64,000 nt of DNA from Athripsodes cinereus (Eukaryota; Arthropoda; Insecta; Trichoptera; Leptoceridae), in NCBI GenBank assembly GCA_947579605.1, contig OX388319.1, positions 15,203,447-15,267,446 on the forward strand. The letters are read 5' to 3'. Of this stretch, positions 45,625 to 57,712 are shown in pieces. The notes below the pieces were generated by a model, which did not search any database, was not told the origin of the DNA, and saw only the letters and a list, made by a program, of their open reading frames with translations. Position numbers and translations under genes: made by a program. Each line of letters begins with the position of its first letter. Position 1 is the first letter of the stretch.

Positions 45625-45745
45625 CAACATCTTACAACTCGGTGATATATAAAGTATGTTACACTCCTTGTCCTGAATATCGTAATCTTATAACATAGAG
45701 ACGAAAGCCTGTATGTTTATTACATGCATTTTTTAACTAACTTTC
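45625..45745 (+). repeat. Rep-A copy, middle
   Basis: CAACATCTTACAACTCGGTG, GTCCTGAATATCGTAATCTT and GTATGTTTATTACATGCA; the tail is lost. Confidence 0.6.
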
Positions 45746-47802
45746 GCACTTAAAGAAGAATATGTTACATATGTGAGTAAAAAGATAAATATTACTACTC
45801 TATGATTGTCAAAGAATCAATCTACTGTAAAAGAGACTATCTTTGACATTATGGACAAATTTAAAAGAAGATGAAAAAGGATTAATATAAAAATACATCT
45901 TCTTCCACTTGTTTACCGTCCACAGCCGTTTTGAAAACCTTTGGCCACTCCAAAGTGACAGGATTTTAGATAAGACTTCTCAGAGGTATATATGGTCAAT
46001 TCGATGACCACTCTTTGTACTAGAGAATTAAAGATATCGATTATGCATGGTTGCAGTCTTAACCATTTATTTTCTATCTATTACGTATCTAGTAGTCATA
46101 GTACCTCCCACGCACATTGTACACAGCTGATTACGATCCGGTTAGTTGACTTTAATCACCTCTCGATTAATGAATAATACTGCATACTAACAATAATTAC
46201 AATTAGAACAATTTGTAATGTTATTGTACATGAATTTACTTAGAATGAGTACCTATGTTCGTATAATAAACCCTTGTATGTAAAGTTGTAGTATATCTCT
46301 TGGCGTTAAGACCGACTCACTTGTACTTCAGCTATCATACTACACAATGAAATGTAAAAAAAATCTTGTATTAAGTCGTTCCAAATGTTTTTCTTCTCCC
46401 TGGCCACCATGTATTCCTAAACTTCTGTTTTAGGCACATATAGGATATATAGTTATATTTAATCCACCTATTATTATGGATGACCAAAACCTCTGAGCCC
46501 TTCATTACATCTCTTCTAATTTCGATCCACGGATACAACTTCGACAATAGAGTTAAGTAAACAGTACTAAACATAATATAATAAACGAAAATCACTCAAA
46601 AATATGCTTTTACAATTTGAAATTTCCCCAAAAAAGCAATGTTTTTTCGTCCACGAAGTTTCGTCTACAAAACATTATTTCTATGACAACGACAACTCGA
46701 CCCATTAGGTCAGAACTAAACTCCAAAATGGAAACTTTATAGGAGAGCAATTTGAAAGTTTGAAATGTCAATATCTTTGGAGTTACTGGTCACATAAATC
46801 ATATTTTTCACACATGAATTTTTCACTTGTTTTATTCAATTTCTTTTCTAGGTTAAACGCAATATTTTGTTTACATTTGTATCAATATCTCCAATGATTA
46901 GATAGATAGGTAGAATCCATTTGCCCGATTTAACTAATACGATCGAGAAATCGTACCATGATGTACAAAGGTATTTTCATTAACAATAAACCCATCTTAC
47001 GACTTTCAGTTTAATTGATTTCAATAATTCTAAATTCCAAGAAATAATGTTTTATCTATTACATATTTCATGACAAATAGTAAAAAGGCAAACAGTTGTA
47101 TTAGCTAGCTAGCTTATTGTGTTCAATTTAATAATGTAAAGACAATAATGGACAATCCTAAGACCGGTACTTCGACGTGCTCTTAGGCTGATCCTTATTA
47201 TCAAGTCCACCTTAATTAGAGTAATCTTCTCTTTTTATCCAGTGAATTTCAACCAATCACAATTATTTTAACATAAAATACACGACATAGATAATGTGAC
47301 AATAACAGTGACACCTACCACTCCTCACATCAAAATGGTTGATGATTGTTTAATTTTGATAATAATATGGTAATAATAATAATAATAACGCCTATATATA
47401 AGCGCTGGTAGACTTATCTCTTATGTTTTAGTATAAGATAGTTACAAAAAATTTATATTTAAGGGTGGATTAATAGATTAATGGTGGCCCTCAGCATGAG
47501 GGTGGCCCTAAGGGTACGTTGAAATATCGGGCTTAAGTCATTTTAATACAAAGACATTTAAATTCAATAACCTACGGCATCTCTTTGTTTTGTAATATGT
47601 TATTAAATTTAATGATTATTATTATTTTGCATATTGGATATTATTTATGGAATATTGTATTTATTAGTAATAATAATAAATATTATTCATGAAATGCATT
47701 CTCATCATAAATGACAGATTTAATCGTTTATAAACCTAATGTTAAGGAGTTCTGTTCATTGTCGGGAGAAAATTTGCGCTACGTTCTTTAATTTAATTTC
47801 CT
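45746..47802. other. Intergenic, odd GC-richer patch
   Basis: 47480-47515 has a near-duplicated GGTGGCCCT unit, with CCCT/AGGG pairing and a TAAGGGTACG end, in AT-rich surroundings. A 7-bp hairpin CCTAAGA/TCTTAGG lies at 47157-47188. No gene seen. Confidence 0.4.
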
Positions 47803-47872
47803 ATGATTTGCGAAAACTGGACCCTTTTGTTAAGGAGGTGTTATGATTCTTGAAACGGCGAATCTTGATAAA
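47803..47872 (+). mobile_element. LINE-E 3' end, copy 3 (partial)
   Basis: ATGATTTGCGAAAACTGGAC, CCTTTTGTTAAGGAGGTGTT and ATGATTCTTGAA match 375-460 with an internal deletion. Confidence 0.6.
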
Positions 47873-49994
47873 ATAACTAGATATTATTCTTTTAATTTAT
47901 TAAAAACAGAATGCATATAAAAATAATTATGTTAGCTATAGTGGGTATTATTTTAGCTACGCTTATCGTAATGGTTGTTCGTGTGTAATTACATTTTGTA
48001 GGTATATCATTCTCATATAATATTATGAAATAATATTAAACACATATTTATTAAAAGTTATCGATCTCTTGATAAAAGGCAAAACAAATTGGTTAATATA
48101 ATTAATTGTTTAATAATTCATCTTTATAAATAATTGCAATAGAACGCAATAATTAACATATCAGAAACATCAGATGTTTGAGCCATCATAAATGTGCAAT
48201 TAGTATATACATATGAATGTACATGTTATCTTATTATATTCATAGCTAGTGTGGTTTTACCCAGCATAACTAAGGAAACAAACATTCAATTGACAAACTA
48301 ACACCTGCGAATAAGATTTTTAAGTATTTTTCTGAGAAATGACAATAATGTATGGAAGGGATAGTAAAACTGGCAGCACCACGATCTAAATATTTTTGAC
48401 AATTCTATCATGATTTGTTGTGATTTTTTTTGCAAAGTTATCTAGTTTTTACCTCTAGCAGTTTTAATATTTTCGTGTAAAAATAAAATTTGGTTATTTT
48501 ACGTCAAGGTAATAACATTTTTTTTCATCTTGTTATAACTTTTCAACCCTATAAAATGAAATGTTATATTTTGAGAAAACATACTAAACAATTATTACAT
48601 ACATCAACCGTGTAAATCTGATGACATGGTGTCGTATAAACTATAATATCTCCGTCAGTTTATAAGATTATGACGTGGATGTAATGTCCTAGAATTGATG
48701 AATTGTACAGTGTCCTTGAGGTGCTTTGGCACGTAAACCACACTTTAATGTTGTCCAAAAAAAAAAAAAATGAAGATGAGATTATGTTAAGAGGGTATTA
48801 TTTTACCTCTATTTTCTCTAATTGTGGATATATCAACACAAGTACGGCCGTATTCGAATATTATTATCCCGATTACATAATGTTGCAACGTAATAATTTA
48901 TTGTTTTTGTTTTGTCATAGTAACCTAAATATCCCAAACGAAGTATTACGATATTATGCAGCTGTTAAGGATGTGACATTTTAGTTTAAATCTACAGTCA
49001 TTCTGATTATAATAAATTAATAAATAATGATTATATTTATTTTAACTCTATAATTTTGTATAATTAGCTGTCAAATGTGCATTGTTGCGCTGCGCAATTC
49101 AGTGATATCCTTATTACTTATATAATAGTGTCAATCAAAACAAATTCAATTTGATTTATTCTGCGTCGCAAATCTTTATCAATTTTATTGGTAGCCTTTT
49201 GTTAGTAGAATTTCGGATTTTCAGTTTGGACATCCGTCATTCAATTCCGCTTTCAATATACTCCATTCTCAAGAGAGAAGCATAGTGTATATTGAATTTT
49301 ATTTTATCAATTAGGTACATATGAAAATTGTTTTTTTTATCTTGATAATTTTTTGAATATTGCGAAGTTAATATCAAGTAATCGAAAAAAAGCGTTGGGC
49401 AACGTGAACGACCGTCCAATAACTACACACGAGTTGATAGAATTCTCTAATGTTCTTACTAATTGTATGAAATAAATGTAATGCAAGAAAAGCAAAACGT
49501 GTAAGGATATAACAGTGATTATGCTAGATGCATAGATAGGTAGACAACCAATGAAACAATAAGTTGTTATAATTGATTATATTCTGATATATTTTTCCAA
49601 GTCAGTTATCCAACTTGAACCATTCATTTTTAGGGTTTTGACTTTCGTAATATTTTGAAGAAATCAGTGTAAACACTACGGTAAAAAGAAATTCAACTGG
49701 CCGTGATAATTTCAGAATATCAGTTATTGGATTTATTAGTTTATATTTATTACATTATTTTATAAATATATTTTTATCTTATCATATTACAATAGCCACA
49801 TTGTGCCATGTGTTCTCATATCAATATGAAAATATTATGTACGATAAAAATAAACAAGAAAGGTGATTCCTTCACCTACATTATGTAGAATATTTAATTG
49901 ATTTTTTTAATCACAATCGAAATATGGCGGCATTGACAAACCCTTTAATAGGTATGTGTATAAGTGTATATATACATATTACCGAGTTTAGTAA
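47873..49994. other. Intergenic, two repeat scraps
   Basis: 48766-48822 matches 28330-28384. 49190-49255 (TTGGTAGCCTTTTGTTAG, then ATTCAATTCCG) may be a decayed SINE-T head. No gene seen. Confidence 0.4.
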
Positions 49995-50155
49995 AACATT
50001 ATGAGTGAAGTAATTTACGTCTTCAATTCGGCGGTGGTGAGATAATAATATTATGTTACCCGTACTGAACACATTATTTTTCGATACGGAGATAATTATA
50101 TGCAACTAATTGTCTTCTGGATACCCCACTTGAAGGATATGCATACAAGTATAGA
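49995..50155 (+). repeat. Rep-A copy
   Basis: TACGTCTTCAATTCGGCGGT, ACCCGTACTGAACACATTAT and GATACCCCACTTGAAGGATA. The tail is decayed. Confidence 0.65.
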
Positions 50156-50429
50156 TATAGAGAGACATATTAACAAAAAGATAGGTTGTTAAGCTGATAT
50201 TGTTTGAAACAAAAATATATTTTTTGACAAATTTTAAACATTTGCATTCACCGTAAGATTTTTTTAAATTTTCATACATTTTGATTAAAACACGTTGTTC
50301 AATCGCGCCACAGGGTTGTTATTTCAACCTAATCTTCCGTAAATTGATCATCTGCTTTAGGTATTTGATCAAATCTTAATTTCCCTGCGACATACATAAT
50401 GTATCACAAATGTACTTACTTCTAATGGC

Positions 50430-50512
50430 TGAACAGCCCTTTTAGAACCTTGGACTCTGAACCTCCAAGCCTTACGGTCTTGTGCAGTGGATTTCCAGCC
50501 GTTTAGCATATA
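50430..50512 (-). pseudogene. RTE-like LINE RT C-terminal scrap
   Basis: The minus frame reads LNGWKSTAQDRKAWRFRV, with the A-DR-WR pattern of RTE-type C-termini. About 27 codons; family distinct from LINE-J. Confidence 0.55.
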
Positions 50513-50574
50513 ATGAATATTGCTATGTTATAGTCTTGTCTTACATTATGTGTGGGCGATAAATTTATCTATTT

Positions 50575-50690
50575 CAGAGGAAGCGAAAGAATTGTGTAAG
50601 GATAGATCAATATGGCGATTCGTTCACTCTGCTTACCCCACTTGGGACACGGCCACACGGCGTTAGGGCATAGTATAGTAGTCAGTAATT
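50575..50690 (+). mobile_element. LINE-J 3' end with complete tail
   Basis: GAGGAAGCGAAAGAATTGTG, TAAGGATAGATCAATATGGC, TGCTTACCCCACTTGGGACA, then GCGTTAGGGCATAGTATAGT. This copy shows the full shared tail best in the plus orientation. Confidence 0.75.
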
Positions 50691-51057
50691 TATTTATTTA
50701 TTTAATTGTTCATGGTGCAATGTCATAACATTATTGTATAAGTCGTAAAACTCAGGTGTATTAAATAATGAAAGTGTACTGATGACAACGTCGTAAAACT
50801 TTGACCGGACGATAATGCGAATATGGTTTATAATTATGTTTTATTGAGAACATAATGTAACTTAAATCGTAAATAGTTATAACATGAAACGTAACTGATT
50901 GATTCCAAGAAAACAATAATTTGAAATCACTCCCACGGATTATTCCATTGTAATGTATTTTATAGTTTTACATTGGTGTAGGTCTTCCAAGTCTTCAGTA
51001 ATATGTAAAGGACATTGGTCTTTTCGTAATTCGTAACACCACATAGTATGTTAACAA
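50691..51057. other. Possible LINE tail, otherwise empty
   Basis: (TTTAT)n followed by AATTGTTCATGGTGCAATG at 50690-50730 may be a minus-strand LINE 3' end related to LINE-B; weak. Confidence 0.35.
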
Positions 51058-51140
51058 ATATATTTTACATCTTCAATTCAGGAGTTGTAAGTATCACGTC
51101 CTGAACGTCTTGATTGCTTATGGCGAGGATAAGACGATCA
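51058..51140 (+). repeat. Rep-A copy, middle
   Basis: TTTTACATCTTCAATTCAGG, ATCACGTCCTGAACGTCTTG and GGCGAGGATAAGACG. Confidence 0.6.
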
Positions 51141-51784
51141 ATTTCTCTGCCAGCTTCTTTGAACCCGCAATAACTAAGCAGTGCATTTTCTTTGAAGGAT
51201 GAATCAGTTTGGTATGCCTAAACTATTTCGTCTTCCTCAGTGTCACAATATCCACTAACTATCATGTGTTTAAAATCTTAAACAGTGCCTGAGCAAAATC
51301 GTTCGAAATCATTATTATCATCGAATACTGACAAAAAAGTTTTATTAGTGGCTAAGTGCACAAATCAACTCTCCAAATACATATCGAAGCAATAAAGTTG
51401 TTTCGATTGTATATCAATATTTACGATTTCATTATTTGGTTTCGTTATTTCGAGATGTTACAAGCGAAATGACATTTAATCGATTGGTTTAATAATCGTA
51501 AATTGATTCGATTGATATTTAAAATTACTTTTACTCAATACATCTACCACCCAAAAGATTAATTGCTTCATTAATATTTATGACTTAATCAAAATTTTGT
51601 ATCGAATTACATAAAATTTTGTATAAATCTCGTTAAATGGAAATTTGGTTGTTTTTGTCGATAAAATCAAAATATTTTATTTTATTAAAAAAATAATATT
51701 AATAGATTTAATTGCATCGTATTAATTTCCCTTAAAAATGTAAAAAATCATTTCTTTTTAATATTACTTAAGTGTCGATTAAAT
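51141..51784. other. Intergenic, no gene seen
   Basis: Nothing recognised. Confidence 0.4.
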
Positions 51785-51972
51785 GTGATTTTAAAAGCCC
51801 AATCCAAGGTTTTAATAAACCCGAATACACCCCAAACACTTTCGCAGTTAGAAATATACTTGTGTTGTACTTGTGTAAAAGTTGAAGTATATCGGCAGCT
51901 GGAGGATTCGAACCTAGGATCTATCGATCGAAAGCCTGAAACTCTAACGTTAATCATGATTTTGGGCACCTC
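51785..51972 (-). mobile_element. tRNA-derived SINE, third head
   Basis: The minus strand has TGATTAACGTTAGAGTTTC (box-A-like) and CCTAGGTTCGAATCCTCC (box B), then a body with AACTGCGAAAGTGTTTGGGG and CGGGTTTATTAAAACC. That body resembles the SINE-T end (CTGTGAAAGGTGTATGGGG, TGGGTTTATAACAAAAACC), while the tRNA-like head is different. Confidence 0.7.
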
Positions 51973-52689
51973 TAGTTTAACCATTATGAATTCTACCGAA
52001 TTGTTGCGTGTATCAAATATTGTAATCTACTATTCAGTAATCGATTGAAAAATGGTGAAAAATAAGTACTATTAGTGTAAAACATCAAAATTTGTATATT
52101 TTAATAATATCGATTTGTTTTCTATTTCTTTCAGGTATGTTAATATAGCATTATTCAAATCGTGACGTTGGTTTTGTGGAATAATTTATAACGATCGAAA
52201 CGACAAACTGTTCATTCTATTTAAAAATAATCCAAACATTCTATTTTTAAATAGTTTCTTGCTGTTTAATTCAAAGTGTATATTTTAAATATTATTATCG
52301 AGACATTAAAGAACCATTCTGCTTTTGTTTAAATTTGAGAACAACATAATATTGTTTTGTTTATTCGATTCGAATTTGTTTGTTAGTTATTTTGATTTTT
52401 TCTCTATTAGACGAATATAATGAAGTTTGTTTTTTGTGGTGAAGTGATGCGTTCTGTTTGTTTGAAATTTTTTTGTCAGCTGTTGATATATTGTGATTTG
52501 TTGAGTTCTGTACATTAAATAAGGCGTCCAAGAAGAGCATACAAATAATGTATCTAGTCGACAAGTTGACTAGTAACCTTCGTTTCGGTAAGTTAAAAAG
52601 TTCTACTTTACTAACTATGTTTTTTTAACATTATTGCAGAAAATTAACGCACACATAATTTATTATTTTCATTATCTCAAACATTATTT
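51973..52689. other. Intergenic, no gene seen
   Basis: Nothing recognised. Confidence 0.4.
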
Positions 52690-52790
52690 TTATATTGGCA
52701 CGGAGAAGACAGCTTGCATGTTTTATATGCAGCTGGTCTGCTGGCTACCCCACTTGTGGGATATGCCGTGATGGTATAGTATAGTATCTC
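52690..52790 (+). repeat. Rep-A 3' part, best-preserved tail
   Basis: TTGGCACGGAGAAGACAGCT, GCAGCTGGTCTGCTGGC, TACCCCACTTGTGGGATATG and CCGTGATGGTATAGTATAG. The 5' boundary is abrupt, consistent with truncation. Confidence 0.85.
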
Positions 52791-53524
52791 AAACATTTCA
52801 GTACTGAAACTTTCAACAGAATTTTCAGTTTAATTTTTTTAGCTAACTGCGTTGATTGTTACTTTATTTAGATCCTCTAACTACATCAAAGCCATACATA
52901 AGACATTCCACAATACGGTTCATGACGTGAGCTGCATTTACATTCAAGACTAGAGGACCAACCCTATCGATGCACATTGTGTACACATCTGCTGTGTTCA
53001 CACAATATGTTTAGTGTCGTTCATTGTTTGTTCGGCAGGTTGAATCCCGGTACCTATTCGCTTAAAGAGATTGGCGACTTGATGTTTATTCATCTACCAC
53101 TGCCTCAGTCCATTCGGATATTCCGTTCTCGTTCATAGTTGGATATTGTTAAGGATAATGCCACCTCTCTCTACAAACATGTTCTATATTCAAAAACTGA
53201 AGTATAATAGTAACAACATGTAAATAGTATCATTGTATTTACCAAAAATATATACATATTTTTACATCAGTGTTTAAAGCATATGTATTGAAGTAAGTTG
53301 ACATGTTAACAAGTAATAGATATTATATGATATATTATGTAGTAGGTATATAGGCATCTAATAACAGTTTAATAATATCTAATGATGGGATCTCGATATG
53401 ATACGAACACGCAATGAGTGAATTATTATTAGACTCCATGGAATGATATATAATATAGACATGACCTATATTTTTTAAATTTGTTTGAAAAAAATGTATT
53501 TCATTACCTATACTACACAATTCC
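52791..53524. other. Intergenic, no gene seen
   Basis: Nothing recognised. Confidence 0.4.
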
Positions 53525-53735
53525 CTCATTCCATGTCGTTAGAGGGATAGGCAGAGAGAACGGAACGCCATATTGATATACATACTGCTTTCACTTCCTC
53601 CAATTTTTCCTACATGTATGCCGATTCCCCTTACTCAACACTCTGCCGTTCTCTAGAATCTAGTTAATCCGCGCTTTCTTACACCCCTTTCAAATAAATT
53701 TACTTTCTTTGTCATCCTTTTGCTTCGCTAAACTA
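53525..53735 (-). pseudogene. LINE-J remnant
   Basis: GGGATAGGCAGAGAGAACGG, ACGCCATATTGATATACAT, CATGTATGCCGATTCCCCTT and CCGCGCTTTCTTACACCCC follow the order of the 40140-40420 copy, with deletions that destroy the frame. Confidence 0.75.
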
Positions 53736-55127
53736 TGCAGTAGGTATATAAAACCATAATATCTATCAATATTAATACATAGCCAATTTTCAAATTTAAT
53801 TACTAAGTTCACATCATGTTTTCCTCATTTCGTTTTACTCTAGTATCGGGTACATAATAATTACTGTTCTACATATTCATAATATTAATATCTCTCTCTT
53901 AGTAATAATTACAATAGTACGACATGCCTACATATATTATCTATGTCTTTTAACTTATCACTTTATCACAGTGTTGTTTGTTACATTAACAGTTTGTACT
54001 GGCAGTTTGCAACTCACGAGTAGACCATTATGTGGATACACCCACTTCATATTAATTATTATTACTGCATTTCTCATGTTTATTATTAACATATTAAAAT
54101 CAAAATTATTAAACAACTTATATGCACGCCAATGCGCTTAGCAAAGCTCTGTAGTCTCTGCAGATAGGTGATGGCTCTAGCTGAATGTTTACTGAGAATA
54201 TCCAATAACCAAAAAAGGTTTTTAACCTGTGTGTTGTCCAATGAAATCGCCCGGAACACGTACAATCATACATATTACAATCACGCCCTGCACCTAGCCA
54301 ACTTTATAAGCTTACAAGAAAATCTCCTCCTTTGTTCTATTTCGATCACTTCTTGGATAAAGATCACCCCATCTTCCACATCTTTCTTGATATCTTTAGT
54401 AGCAGCCATGTTATCCTGCCGATTGTCATAAACATCTTTAGCCTAGCCTAAGTTGACGTACTTTTATGTACTTCAAACTTCATGTACAAAAGAATAGCAT
54501 AAAACTTCTCTGATATATGAAAACTGTATTAAAAATTGATGACGCCTTTTTCAGGAAAGAACATAATAGATAAATATTTTTATAATGAATTTAATTACAT
54601 TTACACGAGTATATTCTATTATTATGAATATTGATCATTTTTTTCAATAACCATAATTTATTTATCTGTTCCTAGAATAATGTTATCGTTTTTATAGTAA
54701 TATAATAACTTCAGTTTAAAACATGTGCGTTTCATTAAGGAAAGTAAATGGGAAAAATATAACTAGGTAATATTTTTTTCCTAGAAGTGAACGGTTTCTA
54801 GGTATTATTTGTATGCAAATATAACATTGTATGAACATGTAGATGTCAAGTACCTAGGATGGCACTGTTTTTTTTCGAATTTTATGCTCTAAAAGTATTT
54901 TTTACTGGTGACAAAGGTGATATTTTTCAAATTTACAATAATTATTTTACCATGCGATAATTCACACACTACCTGGTTTCTGTTAGGAAAAATAATACAT
55001 TTTCAATTCAAGTAGATTTGTGCCAATAGAATGGTCTCTTTTCGAGATATTCTTAAAAAAAATTACCGTAACGTGTAATATACTACTAGCTTTCATAACT
55101 TACCTTTGTATTTATTGTCATACAGAT
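53736..55127. other. Intergenic with one unidentified small frame
   Basis: The minus strand, about 54280-54446, has an open stretch of ~55 codons (from an in-frame ATG, MAATKDIKKDVEDG, ending at a stop near 54281). It is hydrophilic and of more even composition than its surroundings. No family recognised; possibly an exon fragment or element scrap. Nothing else seen. Confidence 0.3.
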
Positions 55128-55290
55128 TCGAGGTAGGCAGAGAGAACAGAAAGCCAAAGCAAACCGTCCTTGCACACTTCGTTTGCTTCATCATATTCTC
55201 ATAATTTCTCATGCACGTACTTCGTACACTCTTCTTTCCTTGAGAATTTGATCATTATGGTTAAACTACGCAATTCTTGAATTCCCACTT
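55128..55290 (-). pseudogene. LINE-J remnant, diverged
   Basis: GAGGTAGGCAGAGAGAACAG, GTCCTTGCACACTTCG, TCATGCACGTACTTCG and TTGAGAATTTGATCATTATG follow the LINE-J order. Confidence 0.65.
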
Positions 55291-55644
55291 CTTAGTATAA
55301 ACCGATTTTTACAGAACCTTACTTTTTTATTATTCTTTCACCGTTAACTTGTTCACACATTTCTAAACAGTTTTATGATCTGCAATATTTTATAAAATAT
55401 TTCTACACATATTGACATTTAGTTACTAAGTTATCATGTAATAATTATCGTGTAATTTAATTTATTTACAGTGTATGCATTTATTTTATTTTCAGTAACG
55501 CTTATTCTCACACCTTTCTTCATAGAACGTTGTCAACAATAATAGTTGACAATCGACAACGTTAAAATTCTCTAGTAGCCATCCAATTAACTTTAACCCG
55601 TTGCTTTCACATTAACAATACCATTTCAGAATACAACCATACTA
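55291..55644. other. Intergenic, no gene seen
   Basis: Nothing recognised. Confidence 0.4.
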
Positions 55645-55885
55645 TACCATCACGCAACATCACTTAAGTGAAGTAGCTAGAATACTACATCCATGTAATG
55701 ATCAGGCAAGTCGTCCTCTTTGTGTCATAAAAAAACGAAGACTTACTTCGGCATACTTCGTCGCAGATCGAAAGTATTGAAAAATGTCCATAAAAACGTT
55801 TTACGAGTACCTGCTTATAAAGGATACTTAAAAATTACAGAAAATAGTACAAGACGTATTCTTTGCCGGAAACTGTATTGATGAA
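55645..55885 (-). repeat. Rep-A, near full length, diverged
   Basis: Tail TACTATACCATCACGCAACA, GCAAGTCGTCCTCTTTGTGT, CATACTTCGTCGCAGAT, TACGAGTACCTGCTTATAAA and TTCTTTGCCGG. Confidence 0.75.
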
Positions 55886-56504
55886 CTGATCGTGTAAATT
55901 GCGTGTTTTTTTTTTCTTCAATAAAATATACACTTTATTCAAATTTTCTACTATTAATATTTACGGGTTTATCAAATAGGTACATAATGGGTTAAATTAC
56001 TCAATCAGATTAAGGTTGGTTCACAATATATTGTATCATTGTATTTAATATTCATTATGATATTATGTATATCTATTAAACTTAGTTATTTGACATCTGG
56101 TGTGTGTACAGTTGCATGTTGTATTAATAAATGTGTATCATTTCTTATTTAATATTGGCAACACCATATTGGACAATACATTGATTATGTGGAATGTATA
56201 GTATAGGTAAGTAAGTAATGTTTGTGACACTTTCTTCCTAGTTTCATTACGTTATAAATAGTTAAGTATATATTATTAATTAATGTTATGTATTTATATA
56301 TACATACCTTTCTGGCATGAAATTAGATATCGGTGTATCGGAGGGAAACTGCATTATGTCAAAAAATGAAATTTTTCAACAGCGTTTTTTAATTTTTTTC
56401 AACAAACTTGTTTATTTACATCAAATTATTATCAAAAATTATTTTTGTTTATCGCTATTGGTTATTGCCGTATTATTTTTGAAACGCAATTGATCTATAT
56501 TATA
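55886..56504. other. Intergenic, no gene seen
   Basis: Nothing recognised. Confidence 0.4.
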
Positions 56505-56715
56505 CAATGCCATCACAGCATATCCCACAAGTAGGGTAGCCTGCAGACCAGATGTATGTAATATGGCTGTAAATTACCAGCTGTCTTCTCCGTACCAGCA
56601 AAAAATCAAGACATTCAGGTGGCAAACTTAATCGCTGAATTCGAACACCTGCCTTTAACAGGACACTCGAAAACTTACGGAGAAGCGTGGCTTTGTTGGG
56701 TGCTCCCGAAACAAG
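56505..56715 (-). repeat. Rep-A copy
   Basis: GCCATCACAGCATATCCCAC, GTAGCCTGCAGACCAGATG, GTCTTCTCCGTACCAGC, CACCTGCCTTTAACAGGACA and TTGTTGGGTGCTCCCG. Confidence 0.8.
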
Positions 56716-57039
56716 CGCAAAAGATGTCATTTCAAATAAGCGATGTTTTTACTGAAAATTTGGGTAGGTACTTGCTTATCTGTGCATATCACAAAATATT
56801 ATTGAAAGAAGACTGTGTTTGTAATTTGGCCCAAAATTGACATTGTGTAGTTTCCATACAGATACATTATCGTGTTATTGCTGCAACATACATTTCTTTA
56901 TATAGATAGTTGAATCTGCTAAATGTATGTGAGAGCAGTTGATGAATTAATTTTTATTTGGTAACAATTGGTATAATATTTTTATCCATTTCTTCATTAC
57001 GTACAATAATAATATAAAAATATACTATCTCTCTTTATC
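56716..57039. other. Intergenic, no gene seen
   Basis: Nothing recognised. Confidence 0.4.
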
Positions 57040-57555
57040 TATCTATACCATCACGGAATATTGCACAAGTTAAATAGCCAGCAGGCTTACTTCATGTAAT
57101 AAATATACTGGATTTCCTTTTTGTTTCATATAAAATAAGACTCAGGATAGGTGGTATATCTCATGGACGCATTGAAAACCTTTATTCTGTTGTAATTTGT
57201 TCTACTCGTATTTTACTTCATGTAATAAATATATTGGATTTCCTTTTTGTTTCATATAAAATAAGACTCAGGATAGGTGGTATATCTCATGGACGCATTG
57301 AAAACCTTTATTCTGTTGTAATTTGTTCTACTCGTATTTTACTTCATGTAATAAATATATTGGATTTCCTTTTTGTTTCATATAAAATAAGACTCAGGAT
57401 AGGTGGTACATCTCATGGACGCATTGAAAACCTTTATTCTGTTGTAATTTGTTCTACTCGTATTTTACGAACTCCTGCATTTACATGATACTGAAAAACT
57501 TACAGAAAATAATTTAAGAGCTAGACCTATTTTTTACCGGGGACTCCATGAAGTG
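57040..57555 (-). repeat. Rep-A with internal tandem triplication
   Basis: Tail ACCATCACGGAATATTGCAC at 57048. The middle is repeated three times (57087-57464). The distal end AACTCCTGCATTTACATG and TTTTTACCGGGGACTCCATG runs to 57555. The frame at 57234-57488 is open only because the unit is 42 codons long. Confidence 0.8.
57087..57464. repeat. 3 x 126-bp tandem repeat
   Basis: Units start at TTACTTCATGTAATAAATAT, positions 57087, 57213 and 57339. They differ at only two positions that I can see (ATACTGG/ATATTGG and GGTATATC/GGTACATC). The unit spans most of the Rep-A middle. Confidence 0.92.
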
Positions 57556-57712
57556 GAATCGCCTACCGGTGCCATTGAAAGATAGTCAGACTGTCACCAG
57601 CTTCAGAAGCAAATTGAAAACTGAACTCTTCACCGACGCCCTTGAGACGGTCTAGGGACTGTTAAACGACGTCAAAATAAAATCATCCAGAATCATCATC
57701 ATCATCTTTGCA
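57556..57712 (+). pseudogene. CR1/L2-type LINE RT C-terminal scrap
   Basis: The frame 57553-57654 reads WNRLPVPLKDSQTVTSFRSK then LKTELFTDALETV and a stop. It is followed by a short 3' UTR and an (ATC)n tail at 57692-57706. The WNRLP and FRSKLKTxLF motifs match the 38852-39215 family. About 34 codons remain. Confidence 0.8.

Noticed and set aside
57234..57488. 84-codon frame with an internal amino-acid repeat
   Set aside because: It is open only because the 126-bp tandem unit is divisible by three; the sequence is Rep-A.
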